This document shows, in pieces, positions 1-5,620 of a stretch of 5,620 bases of DNA. The DNA comes from Clostridia bacterium (GTDB lineage: Bacteria; Bacillota; Peptococcia; DRI-13; DTU073): NCBI GenBank assembly GCA_012842035.1, contig DUTO01000009.1, forward strand, positions 1-5,620. Direction: 5' to 3'. The position numbers were made by a program, and so were the translations under genes. Within the stretch, counting starts at the first letter, position 1. Every line of letters begins with the position of its first letter. The notes under the pieces are model-generated. The model was given only the letters and a program-made list of their open reading frames with translations, had not been told where the DNA came from and did not search any database.

Positions 1-99
1 CCTGCTCTGTAGTTTACTATATATGCAATTATTCTTAAAGGTGTTACAAAGAAGCTAGGCATTGCTTTCTCAGCTTGTCCTTATTGCGAAGTCAGTTAT
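1..99 (-). other. Unassigned tail downstream of murG
   Basis: These 99 bases follow the murG stop and run to the window edge. On the minus strand a frame starting at an ATG (62-60) is open for 20 codons to the edge and begins MPSFFVTPLRIIAYIV. The only SD-like bases, AAGGA, lie about 15 nt before that ATG, which is too far for a good site, and I do not recognise the peptide as the start of MurC, MurB, MurA or another dcw protein. A weak inverted repeat AAGCT (76-72) / AGCTT (56-52) with a 15-nt loop is present, without the T-run of a terminator. The last visible bases, AGAGCAGG (8-1), could be the beginning of an SD for a gene just outside. I read it as a spacer before the next operon gene, or its 5' end; neither is established. 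Confidence 0.4.
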
Positions 100-1215
100 T
101 TATTTGCAATATTTTTTCACAACTTCGATAATCTTTTCAATCGCTTCAGGTTTCCCTGCTTGTTTACTTTTTTGCGCCATTTCTTTCCTGCGCACATCAT
201 CGAAAAGTACCTTTTCTACCTTTTCTAATAATACTTCCCCCGTTAATTCCTGATCTAAAATCATCTCCGCCGCTCCCTGTTCTACTAAAGCCCGAGCATT
301 ATGTTCTTGATGACTTTCAGCAGCATAAGGATAAGGAACTAAAATCCCGGGAATGCCTTTAGCCGTCATTTCAGCAAGAAAAGCAGCTCCACTTCGCCCT
401 ATACATAAATCTGTACAAGCTAAAGCATATTCCATTTCCTGCAAATATGGTGTTATGATAACATTCCCATTATTAGCCATATCTATACCCCGCTGCTGTA
501 ACTTCTGCTGAAATTCTGCATATCCTGTTTCTCCCGTAAGATGAATTATTTGCACTCGCTCATCATTATAATATTGTCCACAAACAAAAAGCATAGCCTG
601 ATTTATACTTTGTGCTCCTCTTGAGCCACCTATACCTAATAAAGTAAGTTTATCAGGAGAAAAATCAAAAAAAGAAAGTCCCTCTGCTCTTTCCACCTCT
701 AGAATAGCCGGTCTAATCGGCAAACCGGTCACCGTAATTTTCTTTTGTCTTTGAACAGAAAAGTATTTTTGGGCTTCCGGAAAAGTTAAAAGTATTTCCT
801 CAACCCCACCTGATAACAACCTATTCGTTAAACCGGGAAGGGCATTTTGTTCATGTAATAAAGTCGTGATACCTAAACATGAAGCCGCCCCTACTACAGG
901 CAAACAGACATAACCACCGGTACCAATAACTAATTGTGGTGAAAAATCACGAATTATTTTACGAGCGGCAAAAAAAGCTTTACTCGCTTTCCAACCTGCC
1001 TTAAAGGCTTGTAAAGAAAATTTCCTTTGCCAACCTTCTACCTCAAGTGTAACTAACGGGAACCCTACTTCAGGAATAATTTTATTTTCTAAACCATTTT
1101 TCGTACCTACATATAAAATTTCGCACCGAGCCCATTCTTTTTGTAGAGCTTGACCTATAGCTATCGCGGGATAAATATGACCTCCCGTACCACCACCTGT
1201 CAAAATTACGCGCAT
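100..1215 (-). CDS. murG: MurG, undecaprenyldiphospho-muramoylpentapeptide beta-N-acetylglucosaminyltransferase
   Basis: Peripheral membrane glycosyltransferase (GT28, GT-B fold) that transfers GlcNAc from UDP-GlcNAc to lipid I, giving lipid II on the inner membrane face. From the ATG at 1215 it has 371 residues, near the 355-370 usual for the family. The N-terminal domain has the first glycine loop LTGGGTGGHIYPA starting at residue 5, with H13, then GTGGYV at 98-103 and HEQNALPGLTNR at 121-132. The C-terminal nucleotide-sugar domain has VTGLPIRP at 162-169 (most family members have N where this has L; the variant is not alarming), GIGGSRGAQSIN at 194-205, GRSGA at 273-277 followed by E282, and ESHQEHNA at 300-307 with the conserved glutamine. 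The frame is open 5 codons further to a TTG at 1230, but that codon overlaps the SD GAGGTGG, and the GT28 N-terminus begins MRVILTGGGTGG, so ATG 1215 is the start. It lies 41 nt after the SEDS gene. No terminator follows the TAA stop. Confidence 0.97.
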   Translation of the reverse strand: MRVILTGGGTGGHIYPAIAIGQALQKEWARCEILYVGTKNGLENKIIPEVGFPLVTLEVEGWQRKFSLQAFKAGWKASKAFFAARKIIRDFSPQLVIGTGGYVCLPVVGAASCLGITTLLHEQNALPGLTNRLLSGGVEEILLTFPEAQKYFSVQRQKKITVTGLPIRPAILEVERAEGLSFFDFSPDKLTLLGIGGSRGAQSINQAMLFVCGQYYNDERVQIIHLTGETGYAEFQQKLQQRGIDMANNGNVIITPYLQEMEYALACTDLCIGRSGAAFLAEMTAKGIPGILVPYPYAAESHQEHNARALVEQGAAEMILDQELTGEVLLEKVEKVLFDDVRRKEMAQKSKQAGKPEAIEKIIEVVKKYCK

Positions 1216-1221
1216 TACCTT

Positions 1222-1228
1222 CCACCTC
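1222..1228 (-). promoter_or_regulatory. Shine-Dalgarno of murG
   Basis: The minus strand reads GAGGTGG, 6 nt before the ATG at 1215-1213. It overlaps the region of the alternative TTG at 1230 and so supports the shorter reading frame beginning MRVILTGGG. Confidence 0.85.
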
Positions 1229-1250
1229 AATCACTTTTATCCCCGCCTAA

Positions 1251-1259
1251 ATTATATCA
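1251..1259 (-). promoter_or_regulatory. Possible extended -10 promoter upstream of murG
   Basis: The minus strand reads TGATATAAT, a perfect TATAAT (1256-1251) preceded by the TGn of an extended -10 element. The TGA is also the stop codon of ftsW/spoVE. A start near base 1244 would give a leader of about 30 nt to murG. There is no recognisable -35 hexamer at 16-18 nt spacing (the bases there are near CCCGCT), so the site would rely on the extended -10 alone. In AT-rich DNA this can arise by chance. Confidence 0.3.
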
Positions 1260-2345
1260 TGGATTAGAACAATAGCGGGAAATATTTAAAAGAATCCCTA
1301 CTCCACTCATCGAAAAAAGTAAAGAGGAGCCACCATAACTAATAAACGGTAACCCGATTCCCGTTATCGGTAAAAGCCCGGTAACTACCCCCATGTTAAT
1401 AAAAGCTTGCAAAACAATCGTGGTCGTAATTCCTACTGCCAAAAAACTACCAAAAAGATCCGGACACGTAAGGGCGAGCCGATAACCGCGCCAAGCAAAA
1501 AGACAAAAAAGCAAGACAACTAAAAACGCTCCTATAAAACCTAACTCTTCCCCTAAAATGGCATAAATAAAGTCAGTATTTTGTTCCGGCAAATAATCTA
1601 ACTTTTGTCTGCTATTTCCTAGTCCCATACCAAAAAGCCCCCCTGAACCTAAAGCATAAAGAGAATTAATTAACTGGTATCCTTCTTTAGATGCATGTGA
1701 CCAGGGATCAAGGAAACCAATAATACGATTGATGCGATTAAGGTCTGCTAAAATAAGCGCTCCCACTACCGCCAGTCCCGAAAAAGCAAGCACAAAAAAA
1801 TGCCTCAAACGCAATCCGGCCACAATTAAAAGCACACAAGCAGTTCCAGCAATAACCAAAGTAGTTCCTAAATCAGGTTCCAGCATAATTAAGCCACCCA
1901 CCAGCCCTAAAAGTAAAAGATAGGGACCGATACCTGTAAAAAAATGTTTTATACGTGCCCCTATTTCAGACAACTTTTTCGCTAAAAAAAGAACCAAACT
2001 TAATTTCATAATTTCTGAAGGTTGGATATTAATAAAACCCAACTTTATCCAGCGTCGCGACCCTTGTACCGGTTCATAAAACAGAACAACGATTAATAAA
2101 ATAAAAGCCACAGCAAAAATAAAATTAATATAAGGTTTAAGGCGAAAATAGTCAATTTTCATCATGACCAGCATAGCCACAAAACTAAGTGCTGCCCACA
2201 TTAACTGTTTACGCAAATAAAAATAAGGGTCATTTTCTAAAGTATCATAATAACTGGCACTGAAAACCATAACAATACCGATCACTAATAAAAGCATTGT
2301 CGTAAAAAAGATCCACAAATCAGGTTCCCCTTTTTTTAAACGCAT
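1257..2345 (-). CDS. ftsW/spoVE: FtsW/SpoVE-type SEDS peptidoglycan polymerase
   Basis: Polytopic membrane protein of the SEDS family (FtsW, RodA, SpoVE). These proteins polymerise lipid II into glycan strands together with a partner class B penicillin-binding protein; older annotations call them lipid II flippases. The 362 residues are close to SpoVE's length in Bacillus (366). Visible marks are PDLWIFFTTMLLLVIGIVMVFSAS at the first membrane segment (written here only to its key pattern PDL...GIVMVFSAS), GSRRWI at 95-100, INIQPSE at 105-111, EPDLGTT at 156-162, INSLYALGSGGLFGMGLG at 226-243, LPEQNTDFIYAILGEELGF at 252-270, and the signature ITGIGLPFISYGGSS at 327-341. D258 in the TDF motif corresponds to the catalytic aspartate of FtsW/RodA. 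Position between murD and murG is that of spoVE in Bacillus and ftsW in other phyla. Overall pattern resembles SpoVE more than RodA, but whether this copy serves vegetative division, spore cortex synthesis or both cannot be decided here. ATG start with a G-rich SD; the tail after ISRY is only four residues. Confidence 0.93.
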   Translation of the reverse strand: MRLKKGEPDLWIFFTTMLLLVIGIVMVFSASYYDTLENDPYFYLRKQLMWAALSFVAMLVMMKIDYFRLKPYINFIFAVAFILLIVVLFYEPVQGSRRWIKLGFINIQPSEIMKLSLVLFLAKKLSEIGARIKHFFTGIGPYLLLLGLVGGLIMLEPDLGTTLVIAGTACVLLIVAGLRLRHFFVLAFSGLAVVGALILADLNRINRIIGFLDPWSHASKEGYQLINSLYALGSGGLFGMGLGNSRQKLDYLPEQNTDFIYAILGEELGFIGAFLVVLLFCLFAWRGYRLALTCPDLFGSFLAVGITTTIVLQAFINMGVVTGLLPITGIGLPFISYGGSSLLFSMSGVGILLNISRYCSNP

Positions 2346-2349
2346 CTGT

Positions 2350-2362
2350 TCACCCCCCCCTC
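2350..2362 (-). promoter_or_regulatory. Shine-Dalgarno of ftsW/spoVE built on a run of eight Gs
   Basis: The minus strand reads GAGGGGGGGGTGA (2362-2350), four bases before the ATG at 2345. GGTGA pairs with the 16S rRNA 3' end at normal spacing, and the G that replaces the usual A of AGGAGGTGA can form a G-U wobble. The eight consecutive Gs (2353-2360) are a homopolymer prone to slippage or to sequencing error. Because GGTGA is anchored on the start-codon side, a length change would mainly shift the 5' part. Confidence 0.8.
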
Positions 2363-2386
2363 TCTAACTACGGTTTTACTTAAACC

Positions 2387-3757
2387 TTAATTTTTTTCTT
2401 GTGCTAAACGATGAACTAACTCTTTGAAAACTTGGCCTCTTTGCTCAAAATTGGCAAACAAATCAAAACTAGCACAAGCAGGTGATAACAGAACTATCTC
2501 CCCCTCTTTAGCGAGATGACTAGCCTTTTTAACGGCCTCCACAAAACTGGAAACATAGTGAATATGAGTATAACCTACTTTTTTAACAGCCTCGGCAATT
2601 TCCGGGGCAGCCTGCCCTACTAAAACAAGTTCTTTTACCCTTTCTTTGATTTTGAGGGCGAAAGGCAAAAAGTCACTACCTTTACTCTTTCCTCCTGCAA
2701 TTAATACTATGGGTCGGTCATAGGCTTCTAAAGCTTTAATCGCCGCATCAGGATTCGTTCCTTTCGAGTCATTAATATAGGTAACTCCATGATAGGTCAA
2801 AACCGGCTCTAAACGATGCTCTACTCCTAAAAATGTACGCAAACTATAAGCAATACTTTCTGCCTCAACCCCCATTACCCAACCCGCAGCAGCTGCAGCC
2901 AAAGCATTTTCTAAATTATGACTCCCCTTAATCCGCAATTCCTCTGTAGATAAAAGACGGGTAATTTTTTCTTTTTTCTTAACTGCTAGCCAGCCATCGC
3001 TAACACAAAAACCCTCTTCTAAGATATGTTGACGACTAAAAAATAGAACTTTCCCCTTGGCTTGTGTCGCCATTTTTCTCGTTTCTAGATCATCAGCATT
3101 TAAAATTAACCAATCATTTTCCTGCTGCTGTAGAAAAATTTTTTGCTTAGCTTGACAATAACCGACAAAAGTATTATGACGATCGAGATGGTCCGGTGTT
3201 AGATTTAAAATTAAAGCTACCTTTGGTCGAAATGCTTCTGTCGTTGCCAACTGAAAACTGGAAACCTCTAAAACAACAATATCCTCGGCACTTATTTCTT
3301 CGACCTTACTAATTAATGGTTCTCCTATATTTCCTCTAACAAAAACTTTTCGTCCACTATCAGCAAAAATTTTCCCAATTAAAGTCGTTGTAGTCGTCTT
3401 GCCATTAGTCCCCGTGACCGCAACAAGAGGTGCCCGAGCAAAACGTGCCGCCAACTCTATTTCGCTCCACACAGGAATACCACTTTTTTTAGCTTCTAGC
3501 AAAGGAGGAATAGAAAAAGGAACACCGGGACTGACAATTATAAAATCAGGATTAATTTCATTAAGCTCAGGGTGTTGTCCCAATATTAACCGAATACCTC
3601 CTTTTTCTAAAAACTCTAGCTCCTGTGCTCCTAAATCTTGCCTTTTTTTCAAGTCATTTAAAAAAACATGTCCCCCATTTTTAAGTAAAAATTTTGCTAC
3701 AGCTTGCCCACTACGAGCAGCACCTATAATTAAAAATCTTTTTCCTTGAATCTTCAC
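2387..3757 (-). CDS. murD: MurD, UDP-N-acetylmuramoyl-L-alanine--D-glutamate ligase
   Basis: Cytoplasmic Mur ligase that uses ATP to add D-glutamate to UDP-MurNAc-L-alanine, the second amino acid of the stem peptide. From the GTG start it has 456 residues, the usual MurD length. Domain 1 (Rossmann-like, UDP binding) shows GAARSG at 12-17 and SPGVP at 76-80. Domain 2 carries the P-loop TGTNGKTTT at 115-123 with K120, EVSSFQL at 164-170, LTPDHLDRH at 186-194 and QAK with the likely carbamylated K204. Domain 3 follows HNLENALAAAAA and HRLE, with NDSKGTNP at 329-336, AGGKSKGSDF near 354-363 and LLSPACASFDLFANFEQRG at 423-441. All residues expected for catalysis are present. The open frame runs 24 codons further up to a TTG inside mraY, but that stretch reads mraY's 3' end and does not resemble a MurD N-terminus, while KIQGKRFLIIG does. 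GTG at 3757 has AGAGGT upstream. The TAA stop is 41 nt before the SEDS gene. Confidence 0.97.
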   Translation of the reverse strand: MKIQGKRFLIIGAARSGQAVAKFLLKNGGHVFLNDLKKRQDLGAQELEFLEKGGIRLILGQHPELNEINPDFIIVSPGVPFSIPPLLEAKKSGIPVWSEIELAARFARAPLVAVTGTNGKTTTTTLIGKIFADSGRKVFVRGNIGEPLISKVEEISAEDIVVLEVSSFQLATTEAFRPKVALILNLTPDHLDRHNTFVGYCQAKQKIFLQQQENDWLILNADDLETRKMATQAKGKVLFFSRQHILEEGFCVSDGWLAVKKKEKITRLLSTEELRIKGSHNLENALAAAAAGWVMGVEAESIAYSLRTFLGVEHRLEPVLTYHGVTYINDSKGTNPDAAIKALEAYDRPIVLIAGGKSKGSDFLPFALKIKERVKELVLVGQAAPEIAEAVKKVGYTHIHYVSSFVEAVKKASHLAKEGEIVLLSPACASFDLFANFEQRGQVFKELVHRLAQEKN

Positions 3758-3766
3758 GTGGTCTAT

Positions 3767-3772
3767 ACCTCT
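3767..3772 (-). promoter_or_regulatory. Shine-Dalgarno of murD, decides a GTG start
   Basis: The minus strand reads AGAGGT, 9 nt before the GTG at 3757-3755, in the 20-nt gap after the mraY stop. The match is moderate and the spacing slightly long, but no other start codon in the gap competes, and the resulting N-terminus fits MurD. Confidence 0.7.
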
Positions 3773-3777
3773 TTTCT

Positions 3778-4734
3778 TTATAAAATAAGCATAACTGCCC
3801 CCAGGGCTAATAAAGCCGCCACTGCCCAAAAAGTAAAAACAACCTGTTGCTCACTCCAACCTTTTAATTCAAAATGATGATGCAAAGGAGCCATTAAAAA
3901 AAGCCGCTGTCCACCTGTAATTTTAAAATAAAGTACTTGTAAAATAACAGAAAGCGCTTCAACTACATATATTCCTCCTAAAACAAGCAACAAAACTTCT
4001 GTCTTCGTTAAAATAGCTAAGGCGCCTACAGCACCACCTAAAGCTAAGGACCCTGTATCGCCCATAAAAATTCGAGCCGGATGCTGATTAAAAAAGAGAA
4101 AACCAAGACAACTTCCTAATAAAGCAGCACTAAAAACACTAACCTCCGGCAAACCCCAAGCTTTACTAATTAAAAGATAACCTAACGCTGTAAAAGCAGT
4201 AACTCCCGCAGCCAAACCATCCAACCCATCTGTTAAGTTTACAGCATTAACCGTACCTACTAAAACAAAAAGAGCAAAGCAAGGATAAAACCAACCTAAA
4301 TTTAAATAAACAGATGTACCCGGCACTAATATTTCTGTACCTCTTTCTAAATGAACTAAAGCCATATAAATAAAAACACTTGCGATAATTATTTGCCCTA
4401 TAATTTTTTGACCGGCCTTTAAACCTAAGGGACGCTTCATAATTATCTTAATAAAATCGTCACAAAAACCAATTAAGCCAAAACCTAAAGTCGTTAAAAA
4501 AAGAATTTGTAAACGAAGACTATATTCTCCGACTAAAAGCAAACTGACCAATAAACTAAGAAAAAACATGAGGCCACCCATAGTCGGTGTCCCAGCCTTT
4601 TGTAAATGTGCTCTGGGTCCATCAGTACGAACGTGTTGCCCAAATTTTAATTTACGTAAAAAGGGAATTAAAAAGGGCCCACTCAACAAACAAACAATTA
4701 CAGCAGAAAAAAGAGCAATAAAAACATTCGGCAA
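3778..4734 (-). CDS. mraY: MraY, phospho-N-acetylmuramoyl-pentapeptide-transferase
   Basis: Integral membrane enzyme that transfers phospho-MurNAc-pentapeptide from UDP to undecaprenyl phosphate, making lipid I on the cytoplasmic face. With the chosen TTG start it has 318 residues, close to the family norm of about 320-360, and is hydrophobic throughout (about ten membrane segments are expected for the family). Motifs: LKFGQHVRTDGPRAH at 29-43, GTPTMGG at 48-54, GFCDDFIKI with the aspartate pair D92-D93, VNAVNLTDGLDGLA at 162-175, FMGDTGS with D226, and MAPLHHHFELKGW at 281-293. The aspartates and the His triplet match the Mg2+ and catalytic sites known for MraY. The frame is open to a TTG at 4764, but that start would overlap murF and has no clear SD. 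The TTG at 4734 has GAGGAGG 8 nt upstream and gives an N-terminus aligning with Bacillus MraY. A 20-nt gap follows before murD. Function is certain; the start is very likely. Confidence 0.97.
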   Translation of the reverse strand: MPNVFIALFSAVIVCLLSGPFLIPFLRKLKFGQHVRTDGPRAHLQKAGTPTMGGLMFFLSLLVSLLLVGEYSLRLQILFLTTLGFGLIGFCDDFIKIIMKRPLGLKAGQKIIGQIIIASVFIYMALVHLERGTEILVPGTSVYLNLGWFYPCFALFVLVGTVNAVNLTDGLDGLAAGVTAFTALGYLLISKAWGLPEVSVFSAALLGSCLGFLFFNQHPARIFMGDTGSLALGGAVGALAILTKTEVLLLVLGGIYVVEALSVILQVLYFKITGGQRLFLMAPLHHHFELKGWSEQQVVFTFWAVAALLALGAVMLIL

Positions 4735-4742
4735 AGGTATAA

Positions 4743-4749
4743 CCTCCTC
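4743..4749 (-). promoter_or_regulatory. Shine-Dalgarno of mraY, decides a TTG start
   Basis: The minus strand reads GAGGAGG here, the strongest SD in the window, followed by an 8-nt spacer (TTATACCT) and TTG at 4734-4732. It lies between the murF stop and mraY. The alternative in-frame TTG at 4764 is upstream of this SD and inside murF. The match and spacing are seen directly; the use of TTG as start is inference. Confidence 0.88.
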
Positions 4750-4753
4750 TATC

Positions 4754-5620
4754 TCAACCCGCAACTAAACCTGCGACAATTTCTTCCATTTTTACTCCGC
4801 GGGAACCTTTTACTAAAATAACATCTCCCGGCTGTTTAATTTTTTGTAGATAACTTAAAGCTTGCACATTATTTTGACAGGAATATACTCTTGCGGCACT
4901 CATTCCCGCCTCGCGAGCACCTTGCGCAATAATTTCTCCTAATTTACCTACTGTAATAAGATATGCTAATCCTTTTTCTTTGACTTGCCTACCTACCAAA
5001 AGATGTCCTGCTTCTGTATAATCACCCAGCTCGTACATATCACCTAAAACGCCAATAGCCCGCTTACCCTGCGAGGCCTGCTCTAAAACTTCTAAAGCCG
5101 AAAGCATCGAATCAGGATTAGCATTATAAGTATCATTAATAACTTGTACCTTTCCACTCGCTGTGTGCCTAAATTCCAGGCGCATCCGCGGGAGCTCTAC
5201 TTTCGCTAAACCTGTTTTCATCTCTAAACCGGAAAGCCCTAAATGCGTACCTATAGTTGCGGCGGCTAATGCATTAAAAACATTATGCCGCCCGGGAAGA
5301 GGAAGCTTAATTTTGCTTATTTTTTTTCTACGATAAAAAAGATTAAAACTAAGACCTTGTTCTCCCTGCACACAAATTTCTTGGGCAGAAAGGTCGGCCC
5401 GACTATTTAAACCAAACCAAAGTACAGGACAACGAATATTAGCAAGCCAAGGATGAAGCATCTTTTTGGCCGCATAAGGCAAAACAAGACCACCCTGAGC
5501 CGGAAGATGAGAAATAAGCTCAGCTTTAGCTTGCGCAATTTTTTCCGGTGACCCTAAAAGCTCTGCATGAGTATGTCCAATATTGGTAATCACTCCAGGA
5601 GAAATTGATTTTCTGTGTCG
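4754..5620 (-). CDS. murF: MurF, UDP-N-acetylmuramoyl-tripeptide--D-alanyl-D-alanine ligase (5' end outside window)
   Basis: Cytoplasmic ATP-dependent ligase that adds the D-Ala-D-Ala dipeptide to the UDP-MurNAc-tripeptide, the last soluble step of the peptidoglycan precursor pathway. The frame is open to the window edge, and 288 residues are visible of a family usually near 450, so the N-terminal substrate domain and the ATP-binding P-loop lie outside. Visible motifs (numbered from the edge): VITNIGHTHAELLGS at 10-24; AK with the likely carbamylated lysine at 32; GRHNVFNALAA at 110-120, closing the central ATPase domain; and C-terminal ligase-domain marks INDTYNANPDSM at 161-172, GDMYELGDY at 193-201 and KGSRGVKMEE at 271-280. 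The last two are typical of MurF rather than MurE. The GTG at 5593 is an internal valine, not a start: the frame continues upstream with family-like sequence. The TGA stop lies 19 nt before mraY, so the two are almost certainly cotranscribed. Identity is firm; only completeness is limited. Confidence 0.96.
   Translation of the reverse strand, partial: RHRKSISPGVITNIGHTHAELLGSPEKIAQAKAELISHLPAQGGLVLPYAAKKMLHPWLANIRCPVLWFGLNSRADLSAQEICVQGEQGLSFNLFYRRKKISKIKLPLPGRHNVFNALAAATIGTHLGLSGLEMKTGLAKVELPRMRLEFRHTASGKVQVINDTYNANPDSMLSALEVLEQASQGKRAIGVLGDMYELGDYTEAGHLLVGRQVKEKGLAYLITVGKLGEIIAQGAREAGMSAARVYSCQNNVQALSYLQKIKQPGDVILVKGSRGVKMEEIVAGLVAG

Noticed and set aside
16..49. Possible promoter with TTGTAA and TATATA in the tail after murG (minus strand)
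   Set aside because: The hexamers match consensus only partly and are about 20 nt apart; such pairs are common by chance in AT-rich DNA.
62..253. A 63-codon plus-strand frame with a hydrophobic beginning
   Set aside because: Most of it is the complement of the murG 3' end; the hydrophobic residues follow from the antisense of lysine- and glutamate-rich coding sequence.
1729..1923. A 64-codon lysine- and serine-rich plus-strand frame
   Set aside because: It is the antisense shadow of ftsW/spoVE membrane segments, with no family resemblance.
2372..2386. Small inverted repeat GGTTT/AAACC between murD and ftsW/spoVE
   Set aside because: A five-base AT-rich stem with a five-base loop and no following T-run is too weak for a terminator or a credible regulatory hairpin.
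3399..3749. A 116-codon open frame on the plus strand
   Set aside because: It is fully antisense to the N-terminal half of murD, lies opposite strongly conserved MurD motifs, resembles no known protein and has no supporting context.
4568..4768. A 66-codon plus-strand frame spanning the mraY start and murF end
   Set aside because: It is antisense to conserved mraY motifs (GTPTMGG region) and to the mraY SD, and shows no recognisable protein.
5591..5593. GTG at 5593 as a murF start codon
   Set aside because: It is a valine inside the conserved VITNIGHTHAE motif of the MurF ATPase domain, and the frame remains open to the window edge, so the gene is cut by the window and not truncated.

Overview
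The window is a stretch of the division and cell wall (dcw/mur) cluster, read entirely from the minus strand. In transcription order (high to low coordinates) it holds the 3' two-thirds of murF, then complete mraY, murD, a SEDS-family gene of the FtsW/SpoVE type, and complete murG. A 99-base tail at the low-coordinate end contains no gene I recognise. I see no mobile element, CRISPR array, tRNA, rRNA, known riboswitch or intrinsic terminator.

The DNA is AT-rich. The order murF-mraY-murD-ftsW/spoVE-murG and the SpoVE-like character of the SEDS protein point to a low-GC Gram-positive bacterium (Bacillota). Keeping murF inside the cluster fits Clostridia-type lineages better than Bacillus subtilis, where murE is followed directly by mraY. 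This placement is inferred from gene order and protein motifs; genus and species cannot be told.

Layout (minus strand): murF 5620-4754 (5' end outside the window), 19-nt gap, mraY 4734-3778, 20-nt gap, murD 3757-2387, 41-nt gap, ftsW/spoVE 2345-1257, 41-nt gap, murG 1215-100, then 99 nt to the window edge. The short gaps, each with a Shine-Dalgarno (SD) sequence, and the lack of terminators indicate one polycistronic operon entering from beyond base 5620 and probably continuing past base 1. Three starts are placed inside the longest open frames because the SD sequences and family lengths require it: mraY at a TTG, murD at a GTG and murG at an internal ATG.

The genes cover successive steps of peptidoglycan synthesis. 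MurD adds D-glutamate to UDP-MurNAc-L-Ala. MurF adds D-Ala-D-Ala to finish the UDP-MurNAc-pentapeptide. MraY moves the phospho-MurNAc-pentapeptide to undecaprenyl phosphate (lipid I). MurG adds GlcNAc (lipid II). The SEDS protein works with a class B PBP to polymerise lipid II at the septum or in the spore cortex. All catalytic motifs I looked for are intact.

This is a conserved housekeeping region, and I found no convincing undescribed system. The points worth a second look are small: an eight-G run forming the ftsW/spoVE ribosome binding site, a possible extended -10 promoter overlapping the ftsW/spoVE stop codon ahead of murG, the unusual start codons of mraY and murD, and the unassigned tail after murG.
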